A stretch of 64,000 nucleotides of DNA, taken from assembly GCA_037349315.1 (NCBI GenBank), contig JBAIAC010000048.1, positions 40,550,501 through 40,614,500 of the forward strand. Direction: 5' to 3'. The DNA comes from Chelydra serpentina (taxonomy: Eukaryota > Chordata > Testudines > Chelydridae). Below are positions 1 to 10,130 of the stretch, piece by piece. The notes below the pieces were generated by a model. The model searched no databases, was not told the origin of the DNA, and worked only from the letters and a program-made list of their open reading frames with translations. The position numbers and the translations under genes are program-made. Position 1 is the stretch's first letter, and every line of letters starts with the position of its first letter.

Positions 1-780
1 TGAATTAGGTTTACTGGCCTGTAAGTGGCAGGAGCCTGTTTTGGAGCCTGTTTTAAAAAATTGGTGCCACATTAGCTATCCGCCAGTCATCTGGTACAGA
101 AGCCAATTTAAGTGATAGGTTACATACCACAGATAGTAGTTCTGCAGTTTCCTATTTGAGTTCCTTCAGAACTCTTGGAGGAAATACCATCTGGTCCTGG
201 TAATTTATTACTGTTAAATTTATCTATTTGTTCCAAAACCTTCTCTAATGACACCTCAATCTGGGACAGTTCCTCACATTTGTCACCTAAAAAGAATGGG
301 TCAGGTTTGGAAATCTCCCTCATATCCTCAGCTGTGAAGACCAGTGCAAATAATTCATTTAGTTTCTCCACAATTACCTTATCATCCTTGAGTGCTCCTT
401 TAGCATCTTGATCGCCGAGTGGCCCCATGGATTGTTTGGAAGTTTTCCTGCTTCTGCTGTACTTCAAATTTTTTTGCTACTAATATTTCCATCTTTTGCT
501 AGTTGCTCTTCAAATTCTCTTTTTGGCCTGTCTAATTATACTTTTAGACTTGACTTGCCAGAGTTTCTGGTCCTCTCTCTTAACTTCCAATTTTTAAAGG
601 ATGTCTTTTTGCCTCTAACTGCTTCTTTTACTTTGTTGTTTAGCAAGGGTGGCACATTTTTAGTCCTCTTACTACGTATTTTTAGTTTAGGGTATACATT
701 TAATTTGAGCTGCATGGTGTTTTTAAAAATGTGTCCATGCAGTTTGCAGGCATTTCACTTTTGTGACTGTACATTTTAAT
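1..780 (-). mobile_element. L3/CR1-like LINE ORF2 fragment, truncated by window edge
   Basis: The minus strand encodes part of a non-LTR retrotransposon ORF2 between the endonuclease and the reverse transcriptase. The open stretch 120-467 contains VVEKLNELFALVF-like linker residues (read as VEKLNELFALVFTAEDM) followed by KLPGPDGI, the conserved entry to the RT domain of CR1/L3 LINEs. Beyond the stop, towards position 1, the frame continues with an IANVAPIF-like motif typical of the next RT block. Positions 480-780 give upstream ORF2 residues with frameshifts. The same family recurs at 14360-16366 and 63786-64000. It is an inactive fragment that runs off the left edge. L3 versus another CR1-clade family is not settled. 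Confidence 0.75.
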
Positions 781-1166
781 TTCAGCTTAACTAGTTTCCT
801 CATTTTTGTACATGTATAGACTGTGCTAGGCAATTTGAGTTTGGCCTCTTCTTGACCAAGTAAACAAATGCAGTGGTAATCTCACAAATCCACCCATACG
901 TGGCACCAACCCTCTCTCCCCCAGGATATTAATTTGGCCCTTACCCAGTGTGTCCCTCTATGGGTGTTCCACTACCTGCCCTCCTCCCCTCTGCTTTGGA
1001 GCTGACACACAAGCTGTGCTGCAGAGAAGGAACAGAGGGATGGTTGGACCACACAGCAGCGTATCTACATCTTGCTCACAGCTCAAGATGGGGGAGGTGT
1101 GCATGTGTGGTTCGACGGGCACAGCTGATGAAGATCTCTGATCCCTGTCTCAGAGGGCATTGTCAC

Positions 1167-1541
1167 ACCTACAGTGAAGCACCCATAGGGACACACCTCT
1201 TGAAGAACCTCAGTTACTGCACAGGGTGACAGGTTTCAGAGTGGTAGCTGTTAGTCTGTATCTGCAAAAATATTAGCCTCTTAGAGTTGGTATGGCAACC
1301 CCCATCTTTTCATGTTCTCTGTATCTATGTATATCTTCCTACTGTATGTTCCACTCTATGCATCTAATGAAGTGGGTTTTAGCCCATGAAACCTTATGCC
1401 CAAATAAATTTGTTAGTCTCTAAGGTGCCACAAGTACTCATTCTTTTTGCGGACACACATCTCAAAGAACCTCAGTTACTGCGCAGGGTGAGTAACCTTT
1501 TCTTCTTCGAGTGATGTCCCTATGGGTGCTTCACTGTAGGT
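1167..1541. repeat. DIRS terminal inverted repeat pair (27 bp)
   Basis: Bases 1167-1193 are the exact reverse complement of 1515-1541. The pair brackets the inserted element at 1230-1450. The sequence that carries the left arm (about 1083-1200) also recurs in the same orientation near 5385-5490, where it includes ACCCATAGGGACA. Mixed inverted and direct terminal copies are a DIRS hallmark, linked to rolling through a circular intermediate. Confidence 0.7.
1230..1450 (+). mobile_element. Short insertion of a widespread sauropsid repeat (possibly Penelope-like), 41-bp target duplication
   Basis: The insertion ends with AAATAAATTTGTTAGTCTCT and AAGGTGCCACAAGTACTC, a tail very common in reptile genomes and here also present at 44551-44707. 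It is flanked by a 41-bp direct repeat, 1189-1229 and 1451-1491, with four mismatches, which is DIRS sequence. That shows it inserted after the DIRS. Long and variable target duplications fit Penelope-like elements, but the family name is from memory. Before the tail, 1367-1391 holds AATGAAGTGGG, TTTTAG, CCCATGAAA, a small stem-loop. Confidence 0.6.
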
Positions 1542-1665
1542 GACTCGAAAGCGGTAGCCCTAATTGGAAGGCTGGTGCTTCAGAGAGGCATTTACTGCAG
1601 ATGATAGGACAGTATGTCCCAGGAAAGCCTCTGCTGTGGCATCGTGAGTAATGGCATAGTGATGG

Positions 1666-1881
1666 TCAAGTGTCTGCTGATACCCACGTGGCTGCTCTGC
1701 AAATGTCAGCAATTAGAACACTGAGAGAAGCAATGGAGGTGGAAAGTGAGCATGTGGAATGTGCTCTAATTCCAAGAGGAAGTTGTTGATTGTGTAGTTG
1801 GTAGGACAGGTGTATAGATTGTGAGATCCACTTGGAAAGGCACTGCTTAGAGATGGCTGCACCTTTGGATCTTTTGGTCAT
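1666..1881 (-). pseudogene. DIRS tyrosine recombinase, C-terminal part
   Basis: The frame includes KWISQSIHLSYQL, then GIRAHSTCSLSTSIA and ISDICRAATW-like residues (read as IADICRAATWVSADT). The family motif is G-I-R-A-H-S-T-R, where H and R belong to the active site. Here the arginine is replaced by cysteine (HSTC). The sequence ends just before the terminal repeat region, as expected for the last ORF. Confidence 0.7.
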
Positions 1882-2145
1882 TTAAGAAATAGACATGGTT
1901 ATTTTCTAAAAAGGTTTAGTTCTGGCCCGGTAGAAAATTAATGCTCATTTGATGGCCAGGGTGAACAGTGTTGCCTCCTGTTGGCTGCTGTGAGCCTTCA
2001 GAAAGATGCAAGGAAGGTGGATAGCTTGATTAAGGTGGAAAGATGATAGAACAATTGGGTAACAATTTGGGATGTGGACATAGCATGACTTTATCTTTAT
2101 TGAAAAGTGTGTATGGGGGAGGGATGTACCATAAGGGCACCAATT

Positions 2146-2562
2146 TCACTGACCCATCTGTTGGAAGTGATAGTGACAAGAAATGCTGTTTTCAACAGAT
2201 AAGTGAATATACAAACATGTTGCCATTGGTTCGAACTGAGGTCTAATAAGAGCACAGGACGAGTCTGGGTGCCAGGCCAGAATTGGATCCCATATGCGAG
2301 AGTAAAGATTATGGAGGCCCTTTAGGAAACATTTAGTGAGTGGGTGTGTGTGAAAACAGAATGACCATCTATGTGACAGTGAAAGGTTGTGATGGCTGCC
2401 AAATGCACGTGAATGGAGCTGGAGGATAAGGTACAAAATATAGTCCAGGATGAACGTTACTGGAGTGCTTATTTTGTCAACTTGGTGGGAGGTGCACCAA
2501 CATTGGAATCTTGTCCACTTGAGAAGGCAAGTGCGTCTAGTTATTTTCCGTCTGCTATTCAA
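2146..2562 (-). pseudogene. DIRS tyrosine recombinase, N-terminal/core part
   Basis: The 138-residue frame has a core-binding-like start (W-x-R-F-Q-x-W-C), a TP-x-x-F-I-L-D-Y-I-L-Y-L segment, then HPLTKCFLKGLHNLYSRI and PQFEPMATC. These are recognisable blocks of the lambda-integrase-like recombinase that inserts the circular DIRS DNA. The C-terminal half follows at 1666-1881 in another frame. It is broken and not functional. Confidence 0.7.
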
Positions 2563-2606
2563 GGCTGCTTAACTAGTTTTGAACAGACTATTTCCGAATC
2601 CCAGAA

Positions 2607-3012
2607 TCACAAAGTAGTCAGGATTTGAGGTGGAGCATTTGTAGACTGGGATGCAGGATGCGACCCACATCCTACGAGAGGATTCATGGAGTTGGATGGA
2701 GAGAGATTGGTTGGCATACCATCATGCGACGGAAGTATACCAATTCTGTCATGAATCATGTTGGAGCTATGGGCTTGGTCGGTCTGTATTTTGTGGAGTA
2801 GTTGAAACAGAAGGGAAAAGGGAGGGACGGCATAGAGCAGTGGCACATCCCATGTGGTGAAGAATGTGTCCCTCAGAGATCAGTGTCCCATTCCTGCTCT
2901 CAAGCAGAATTGAGGGCAGCAGGCACTTTGAGGTGTGGCACAAAGGTCTATGGTGGTTGAAGATGTGCTGAAGGATTTGTGTGTCCAACTTGTGGGAGAA
3001 CCTCCTGCTCAA
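2607..3012 (-). pseudogene. DIRS RNase H C-terminal/connection region
   Basis: Two overlapping minus-strand frames carry LSRRFS-type residues followed by LDTQILQHIF (2767-3012), then LLYAVPPFSLLFQLLHKIQT (2607-2846). This order is the same as in other vertebrate DIRS pol proteins between RNase H and the recombinase. The change of frame between the two blocks indicates an indel. It is a remnant with no intact domain. Confidence 0.65.
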
Positions 3013-3267
3013 GGAGTCTGCAGTGGTGTTCTGGTGTCCAGGGAACTATGCAGTTGAGATAGTAATGTTGTGTTGGATATGCCAGTTCCATAATTTCAGC
3101 ACCTCCAAGCATAACGAGTGGGATCTCACTCCACCTTGCCTGTTGATGTAAAACATGCAGGCAACATTGTCATGACTCTGATGGTGTGGTGTGTGATCAA
3201 TGGGAGAAAGTGTCAGCAGGCATTGCGGACCACTCGTAGTGCTAAGAGGTTGATGTGTAGGGCAGAT

Positions 3268-3573
3268 TCAGTTAAGGACCATCTGCCCTGCACTCGGAGT
3301 GTGAAGGTGTGCTCCCCAACCAGTTAAGGAGGCAGCGGTTGTTAGAATCATGGTAGGTGACTGTTGCAGGAAACGAACGACGACAAAGATGTTGAGTAGT
3401 GAGCCCTTTACTCTCATTGGCATGGATAACAGTTTGTGTAGGCTGTACCTGTGAGGGACATATACTGTACTTAGCCATGCCTGAAGGCATTGCACATGTA
3501 ACCGTGTGCGCTTTACCACGAACGTAGCCTCTGCCATGTGGCTAAGTAGCTGGAGAGACATCCTGGCAGACAT
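3268..3573 (-). pseudogene. DIRS reverse transcriptase/RNase H fragment
   Basis: The 101-residue frame ends with LTTAASLTGWGAHLHTPSAG. This matches the DIRS RNase H signature T-D-A-S-x-x-G-W-G-A-H. The signature aspartate is replaced by alanine (TAAS), so the catalytic residue appears lost. Upstream residues fit the connection between RT and RNase H. The RT core itself, expected around 3600-3880, is broken by stops and I could not trace a YADD-type box with confidence. Confidence 0.75.
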
Positions 3574-3883
3574 CTGGGGGCAGGATATGGTTGGTAGACT
3601 GGAACATGGGGAGGCTTCTCGGGGGTCTCGATCACACAGCTTGGCTGGAGGTGTGTAAGAAGTTTCCCCTTGGGGGTGGCCTGTCTGCGTCTGGCAGGGG
3701 GTCTTTTGTCATTGTCACTGAGTGTCATAAGGCTGCTGAGGCGTGTACTGCAGTGTTTGGGATCATGGGGAAAGATATTTCCCTGAGCGTCTCTTTGGTG
3801 CTTGCGTGTAAATGTCAAGAGAACAGAGTAGCAGCTTGGGAGTCTTTAAGGGAGTGTAGGGATTCATCCGTATGCTCTGCAAA

Positions 3884-4165
3884 TTATTTGGGGCCCTCAA
3901 AGGGTAAGTCTTCGACAGTGGTTTGTATCTCCTTCGGGAAGGCCAAGAGGTGCAGCCATGACACATGCCTCATGACTATGGCTGTTGCAATGGAGCGGAC
4001 GGCAGTATCTGCAGAGTCTAAAGAGGCTTGTAGGGCTGTGCAGGCCAAGCGGTGTCCCCCAGATATAAGCACCTGGAATTGCTTTCTTGGCATTAGGAAG
4101 ACCTTTGATGAATTCAGCTTGTTTGGAGTAGCTGAGGTGGTTGTACTTGGCCATAAGGGCCTCAT
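3884..4165 (-). pseudogene. DIRS conserved gag/linker block
   Basis: The 93-residue minus-strand frame contains ALQASLDSADTAVRSIATAI, then MRHVSWLHLLAFPKEIQ and VEDLPFEG. I recognise this as the conserved helix-rich block that precedes the RT in vertebrate DIRS elements. A second frame over the same bases (3897-4190) carries the preceding residues, so at least one frameshift separates the halves. It lies directly upstream of the RT region, as expected. Confidence 0.7.
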
Positions 4166-4832
4166 AATTCAATATATAAAACTGGAGCATGGCAGATGAA
4201 TATGCCTTGCATCCAAATAAGTTTGTTTCCAGTCTCTGTCATACCCCAGTAGAATGAGGTTGATATTGCGGTCTTTTTTTGGGGGGCGCACCATGTTAAC
4301 TACTAGGGAATTTGGAGTGGAATGTGAAACAAATTCCACATCTTTTGCAGGAACATAATATTTTTTTTTGTCTGCTCATTTGCAGATTGGAGGGATGAAT
4401 GCCAGGGTCTGCCAGAGCACTTTCATGGGATCAAGGAAGGTCTCTAATTGGTAGGACAATTTTGGTGGAGGAAGATCTGTGCAGGATATCTAGCAATTTA
4501 TGCTGCTGATTTTTCACTTCCTCCAAAGGGATCTGGAGGGAGACTGCAATCCTGCAGAACAGTTTTTGAAAGTGCCTGAAGTCATCAACAGCAGGAGGAG
4601 GTGGGGGCATGATCACCTCAGAGGAAGAAGAACAATTTAGAGTTGGTGGAGCTTCCTCCCGCTATTCTTCCTCAAGCTATTCTTCCTCCTCACCCTGTTT
4701 AGGGGAAGGTTTGTTCTCTGGTGGGCAAGAGAGCAATAAAGAGGAAAAAGGTCTAGGTCTTTGGCTTTGCTCCATGGCAGGCTTCCCGAATTGTGCCCTG
4801 TACATAGCCCAGGTGTCCCAATATGGCCAGTG

Positions 4833-5055
4833 TTAGGGGAGGGGAACGTGTAATTGCATCCACAGTGGTCCTGACCAGAGTTGTGATGTGGGTGTGGATT
4901 GTGCATATTGAGGATACATAGATGAAGTGGATTGTGCACTGGCCATCAAGTCGTGGCAGTGGGAACACTTTTGTGGTATGTGTCCCGCTCCCAAACAGCA
5001 AATACACTGTGGGTGGCCATCCATTACTGGGAAGGTGGCCCCTCAGGAGACCCAC
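4833..5055 (-). pseudogene. DIRS gag-like segment with Cys-rich motif
   Basis: The minus-strand reading has CICCLGAGHIPQKCSHCHDL, a Cys/His cluster like the C-L-x-C-L-G-x-x-H motif seen in DIRS Gag proteins. It is followed by a low-complexity Ser/Gln-rich stretch. Overlapping frames (4753-5055, 4833-5024) show that the reading frame has shifted. In intact elements this protein would package the RNA. Here it is a remnant at the 5' part of the element. Confidence 0.6.
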
Positions 5056-5510
5056 CTCTTAAACCCAAGAGATCTGGGCACAAGAGTGAGGGGAAAACTT
5101 CCCGGGCCGGAAGGGCGGGAAGTGGAGAAACAAAAACCTAAACTATGGCACAACAGTAAAGGTAGAGTGAAAAAACAGAAAAGTGTGTTGTTTTTCTTTA
5201 GATAGAGGAAAGAAGAAAAAGCAGCAATTCTACGCTAAAACTAACAGGTAAGTCGCTATCTAGTAAGGCAAAGGAGAAGCAGGCTCTGCTGCAAATTCCA
5301 CCCCAGACCAAAGGTGGTAGAGAAGGAACTTGGGGGCGGTCAGACTGCACAGCACTATATATACACATCCCGCGTACAGCACGAGATGGGGGAGGTGCGA
5401 ATGTGTGGTCCGACAGACACTGTTGGTGAAGATTTCCAATCCCAGGTGCAGGAGGCGCTGTTGCACCTAGAGTGGAACACCCATAGGGACATCACTCAAA
5501 AAAGAAGTTT

Positions 5511-6489
5511 TGTTTAGCACAATTCATTCGTATCCATTTCCCCCGCAACCTCCACCTATCTGGGCATAATATTATCACACCACATCACAGCTCTGTGTAA
5601 TCAGTGCCAAACCCATACTGTAATGATAATTAAATACAACCTTAAACTCTATTACAACTAGTAAACACAGGGAACCAAGAAGTGCAAATACTTGTAATAT
5701 AAACATACCTACAAGCAAGCTGCTGTCTTACCTTGCTGATTAGTAGTACAGCACAGTTCATTTGAGATTGGCCTTGAAGCACTTGCATAATTTCTTACAT
5801 AGTTATTGCCTTCCACATTGGGCAAATTCCTGCATCTGTGAAAGATTGTGCACAAAATCCATTGAAAAAAAGACCACAATGTCTTTATATACGGTCCTGA
5901 TCATTATTTTGCCATGTCCCCAGCAAACTGAATCAGCAATATTCTGATTATGATGCATTTGCCTTTTTATGAGAAGATGGTGAAAGCTATTCAGTGCTGT
6001 CTCTTGTGGATGAGAGCAGCAGTTTTACTAACAGAACAGCGATAGTTCTTTGTCTTTACCACAAATTGAACAGTTTCTGAACATGGCTATAGATTTGTTT
6101 GTGATCATGTTGAGTCTGGATGCAAAACTTGTTGCAGCCATGTTTGGGACTAATTTGACACTTATAACACCACCTGTTATCCTAGCGATCTCAAAGTGCT
6201 TAAAAAATGAGACACATACTTAAACACAACCACTTCTGAGGTAGACAGCGAAAGCCAACCAGTGCGCAGTACTCTTCATAAAAGTAGGAAAGGAATTTTT
6301 GCTCAAAAACATTGTAGCAAAAACTAAGTGTTATGAAAGTTGCCACGAAACCTTCAATTTCCAGATAGAACAGTCCAGCTCTTTGCTTTTAAGGCTTCTT
6401 CTTAAGGACCCTCATACAGGTAACTGAATGAGAATTTATCTACTTTGAAAGAAGGGGTTGGATTGACCCTGTTAAGATTTGAATCTGTA
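5511..6489. other. No recognised gene or repeat
   Basis: AT-rich DNA with stops in all frames and only short open stretches. I see no conserved protein motif, RNA gene or terminal repeat. Confidence 0.6.
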
Positions 6490-6497
6490 GTTGTAGA

Positions 6498-6620
6498 TAG
6501 GGTGACCAGACAGCAAGTGTGAAAAATCGGGATGGGGTGGGGAGGTAATAGGAGTCTATATAAGAAAAATACCCCAAAATCAGGACTGTCCCTATAAAAT
6601 CGGGACATCTGGTCACCCTA
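6498..6620 (-). mobile_element. hAT-like miniature element, family A, copy 1
   Basis: A 123-bp element with terminal inverted repeats TAGGGTGACCAGA and TCTGGTCACCCTA. It is flanked by a perfect 8-bp duplication GTTGTAGA (6490-6497 and 6621-6628). The 8-bp duplication points to hAT transposases acting in trans. The interior has AAAAATCGGGAT and a CCCTATAAAATCGGGACA block shared with the copies at 19179-19317 and 61283-61406. It has no coding capacity. Strand is set relative to the copy at 61283. Confidence 0.9.
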
Positions 6621-6628
6621 GTTGTAGA

Positions 6629-7495
6629 GAGTCTAGCCTAGGTATTCAAATTCTAAGCTATCGTTTCCAGGGATAAATATTAATAATTCCAGTTTGCTTC
6701 TACTGAATTAAGACAAAACATTAAAATATGGAGTAGGTGGAAGTCTCTTCCCTAAAAGAGAGGCTTCTGTTCAAATCAGGATTGTTGATCTATTAGTTTA
6801 TAAATTAAGAAAGTTTATACAAGGTACCAAGGGAAAATAGGAAGTTGTTCAGTGTGGATGTACATATGGTTTGCTGGCAAGACAAGACCTATAACTCAAT
6901 TATGCTAGACTCAGGTGCTTTTAATTTAACTGAACAGAACAAAACCTAAACTAACCAAAACTTATAGTGCACAGACAGGAACATGGACAGGACTTAACAC
7001 TTGACTGCTGGTGCTTTGAGTCAGTAATTGAGTATCAGCATTGCAGTTCTGATTCATTTTAGAATCAGGTGACTCACTAGTTCTTATTGTAGTCAAGTCA
7101 TCAGACTAGCGCACTTTTATACTGTAAATAAAACACTTAGCATGTCCTGCTTTTAAAGGCTGTCCTTGCATACTTGAAAATGCAACACCATACGATCAAT
7201 AAATCAAAGAAAATAAAGGATCCTAACCCTATTGAGGTTTCTAATCCATTTACTATTTCACACTGACTACCTAGACATCCAAAAAATCATGAGTCAGGCC
7301 CCCCAAACAAGAGGTTTATTAAAAATACATTTTCGGATGGGGAAAGTGGTTTGCACTTCTTGTTTTTGAGCTATTAGGATTCATGTTTTAAAGTTTTTCT
7401 CTAATCCTGAAGGCTGAAATTTTTTTTTAAATGACAGCTGAGATTCTTATGTAGTCATGTGATCTTTGACTATTAGCAGTAAATATGCCTCATGG
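6629..7495. other. No recognised gene or repeat
   Basis: AT-rich, stop-rich DNA with no conserved motif that I can identify. Confidence 0.6.
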
Positions 7496-7499
7496 CCTG

Positions 7500-7877
7500 T
7501 GATGGGATGTTAGATGGGGTGGGACCTGAGTTACTTACTACAGAGAATTCTTTCCTGGGTGTCTGGCTGGTGAGTCTTGCCCACATGCTCAGGGTTTAGC
7601 TAATCGCCAGATTTGGGGTTGGGAAGGAATTTTCCTCCAGGGGAGATTGGCAGAGGCCCCGGGGGTTTTTCACCTTCCTCTGCAGCATGGGACATGGTTC
7701 ACTTGCTGGAGGATTCTCTGCACCTCGAAGTCTTTATACCATGATTTGAGGACTTCAATAGCTGAGACATAGGTTAGGGGTTTATTACAGGAGTGAGTGG
7801 GTGAGATTGTGGCCTGCGTTGTGCAGAAGGTCAGACTAGATGATCATAATGGTCCCTTCTGACCTTAAAGTCTATAA
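7500..7877 (+). mobile_element. CR1-type LINE 3' untranslated region
   Basis: The right end reads GGTCAGACTAGATGATCATA, then ATGGTCCCTTCTGACCTTAA and AGTCTATAA. This is the characteristic 3' end of CR1-clade LINEs and is recognised by their RT for priming. The preceding 300 bp, including GGAAGGAATTTTCCTCC and GGTTTTTCACCTTCCTCTGC, is a common reptile 3' UTR of that clade. No ORF2 remains. Confidence 0.75.
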
Positions 7878-8594
7878 CTTCAGGAGCTGGGGATTTAAGA
7901 AAAACAAAATATTGCAAGACTCAATATAAAAGATACAAGTTGACACCACTATATCTTTATAGTGCATATCAATAGTAGGGACCATTGCAAACTAGAAAAA
8001 CATCAAGGAAAATAACCATAAAAACTGCACTCTGTTGCCCAACAGCATTTCATTTTCCTTTCCCAATACTTGTTTATATCACATTCAATATTCAAAACCA
8101 TAGGGCAGGGACCACTGCAGTAGTGTGGGGAAGGATGACTAGGAGCAATGGCATGACACTCCATGGAGACAATATTAGATTCAAACTCTGCTGGATATCA
8201 CTCATGGTGGGCCCATGTGTTTGGCTAAGCTGCCACAAGGCTTGAGTTTCTCACATGACTAAAAGTGCTACAAAAGGCAGACCACAAGATACCAAATTCA
8301 CCTTGTACCATGAGAAGTGATGGCAAATGGGCACTAATAGCTTGTTTGCTTTTCAAAAGTAAATTTTAATGTGAAGCAGAAAATGACTGCAAAAACAAAT
8401 TACTTGCCCCCTCAGAATACAAGTTAGCTCTTGTTGAATCCCTACCTTAAAGAAACACTTCTTTGAACCATCCCAGCAAACTACCATATATCATCTCATC
8501 CCCCTCTTCTTGTTGGTCCCTAAGCTCTAATGCCTGCTACCTTGCTTCCTGTCCTCCAAGTCTTTTCAGTCCTCTCCGGTTTCTCGCCTCTTTG
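7878..8594. other. No recognised gene; possible old LINE scraps at right
   Basis: Mostly AT-rich, stop-rich DNA. Around 8448-8560 the sequence resembles the tail of an L2-like ORF2 (TTAAAGAAACACTTCTTTGA), but the match is too short to call. It ends at the target site of the hAT element at 8603. Confidence 0.4.
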
Positions 8595-8602
8595 CTCTAC
8601 TG

Positions 8603-9210
8603 CAGGCCTGCACAACTCGTAAAGCGGCGAGGGCCATATTACTTCAAAGAAAACAGCTGAGGGCCGAAACCCCCTGGCCCTACGGAAACACCCCCCCCCA
8701 GCGCCGCCTGCCCCGTGGAAACAACGGGGTGTGGAAGCCTGTAGAGGGGGAAAGAAACAGCACGCATAGGGTGACCAGATCACAGCAGTAAAATAGGACC
8801 CACCCCCTCCCCGCTCAGCCCCACCATCACACCCCTCTTCACCCCCCCAGGGATCACTATATTACTGCACACAACAGTCAATCAATGCAGTTGTAGATAA
8901 ATCTCTGCATTATGCATTTTTGTATAACTTATATGACTTTGTATTGAACCTTGGTAATATGTTATAGCGGGCCCCTAAGGTAGTATAATTAAGGTAAAAG
9001 AAAAATGTCTTTTTGCTAGAAGTAGAATAAGATCTTCCCCCCACTTTGTATTCAATTGCCCTGTTGAATGAATGAGGTGTGAATGAGGAAGGCATGGAGA
9101 CCAGGCACCTCCAGACAGCTGCAACCCTTGCCTACTCACCCCCCCACGGGCCACACAGTGAGCCCACGTGGGCCGCATGCAGCCCCTGGGCCGCATGTTG
9201 TGCAGGCCTG
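8603..9210 (+). mobile_element. hAT-like element, family B, copy 1 (608 bp)
   Basis: The ends are CAGGCCTGCACAAC and GTTGTGCAGGCCTG, a perfect 14-bp terminal inverted repeat. The perfect 8-bp duplication CTCTACTG is at 8595-8602 and 9211-9218. No transposase frame is present. The interior shares GCGGCGAGGGCCATATTACT near the left end and GGTAGTATAATTAAGGTAAA in the middle with copy 2 at 56501-57806. It also contains one terminus of family A (TAGGGTGACCAGA at 8767-8779). It is non-autonomous. Confidence 0.92.
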
Positions 9211-9649
9211 CTCTACTGAAACCTTCTTCACTAGTGACCTCCTTTTGGCTATGTCTAAGGGTCTCTACTCTACTTAATCTCCTTGATCTGTCAGCTGCTA
9301 CTAGCCCTATTGATTGCACCAACCACTTCTTCCTGAAGATCTGCAACTCTGGTTCTCCTACTAACTCACTGATGGCTTCCTCATCATTAGAGCTGATCAG
9401 AAAAAAAAAAAAAAAAGGCAGGAAAAAAAGTGTTTAATGAAAAAGCATTTTCTGAAAAAAATTGAGCACTGTAAGCTGGTCAAAAGCTAGCAAAAATTGT
9501 TCACGGGAAATTTCTAAAGATTCTTGGTGAAACTGGTCACTGAAATTTCAAAACACATGAAAATTTTCCAACCAGATCATCTTTCATTGGCTCACCTTTC
9601 TGCAGTCCTGTGTTTTCTTCTTCTTCTCTCTGTTCTGGGACACCTCATC

Positions 9650-10130
9650 AGCTCCCACAATTTCAGCTACCACTTCTATGCCAATCATTAACCCATATTT
9701 ACCGTCCGACCCTGCTCTCCTTTCCTCTGTTCAGCCTTCCAGCTCGGAGTCTTCCTCTGACAGCTCTTCCTGAATGGCCCACTCCCATCTCAAACTCACC
9801 AATGTTAAAATTTGACTCTCACTTTTCCTTCAAAACCCTTTCCCATGCCTCCTTCCTCTGTCATTGCTAATAGCACCCCATTATTTGGTCACTTAGGCTC
9901 AGAAAGTCAGTGTCTTCTTTGCCCCCCTTTTCTTTTCTTCTCCCCATGTACAGGCTCCTTCTAAGTCCTGTCACTTCATCCTTCATAACATACCTAAAAT
10001 CCTCCCATTCTTTGATGTGTTGACTGCTAAAATCCTAGTTCATGCCTCTCAAGTTGGTCACTTCATCTTGAGTACTGCAGCCTACTCTCCTCTGCCTTCC
10101 CGTCTCATCCTTTTTCCTCTCTTAGGTGCA
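9650..10130 (+). mobile_element. Possible L2/CR1-like LINE ORF2 remnant
   Basis: Scattered frames suggest the C-terminal half of an L2-like ORF2. A stretch near 10028-10110 can be read as AKILVHASQVGHFILSTAAY, resembling the 'A-K-x-L-V-H-A-x-V-x-S-R-L-D-Y-C' block after the RT domain. The upstream LKTLSHASFL-like residues fit loosely. There are stops and frameshifts throughout. Confidence is low and a profile search would decide. Confidence 0.35.

Larger units (their letters stand above)
940..5510 (-). mobile_element. Decayed DIRS-type (tyrosine recombinase) retrotransposon
   Basis: Read on the minus strand, the gene order is gag-like zinc motif (about 4833-5055), conserved gag/linker block (3884-4165), RT/RNase H (3268-3573), RNase H tail (2607-3012) and tyrosine recombinase (about 1666-2562). 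This is the order of DIRS elements, which integrate with a phage-integrase-like recombinase instead of a DDE integrase. Every domain has stops or frameshifts. The termini also fit: a segment near 1083-1200 recurs in direct orientation near 5385-5490, and an exact 27-bp inverted repeat joins 1167-1193 with 1515-1541. A foreign 221-bp insertion lies at 1230-1450. Outer limits are approximate. An LTR retrovirus is unlikely because no DDE integrase is seen. Confidence 0.8.

Noticed and set aside
3591..4199. 202-codon open frame (+)
   Set aside because: It is antisense to the DIRS gag/RT blocks, whose conserved residues are clear on the minus strand.
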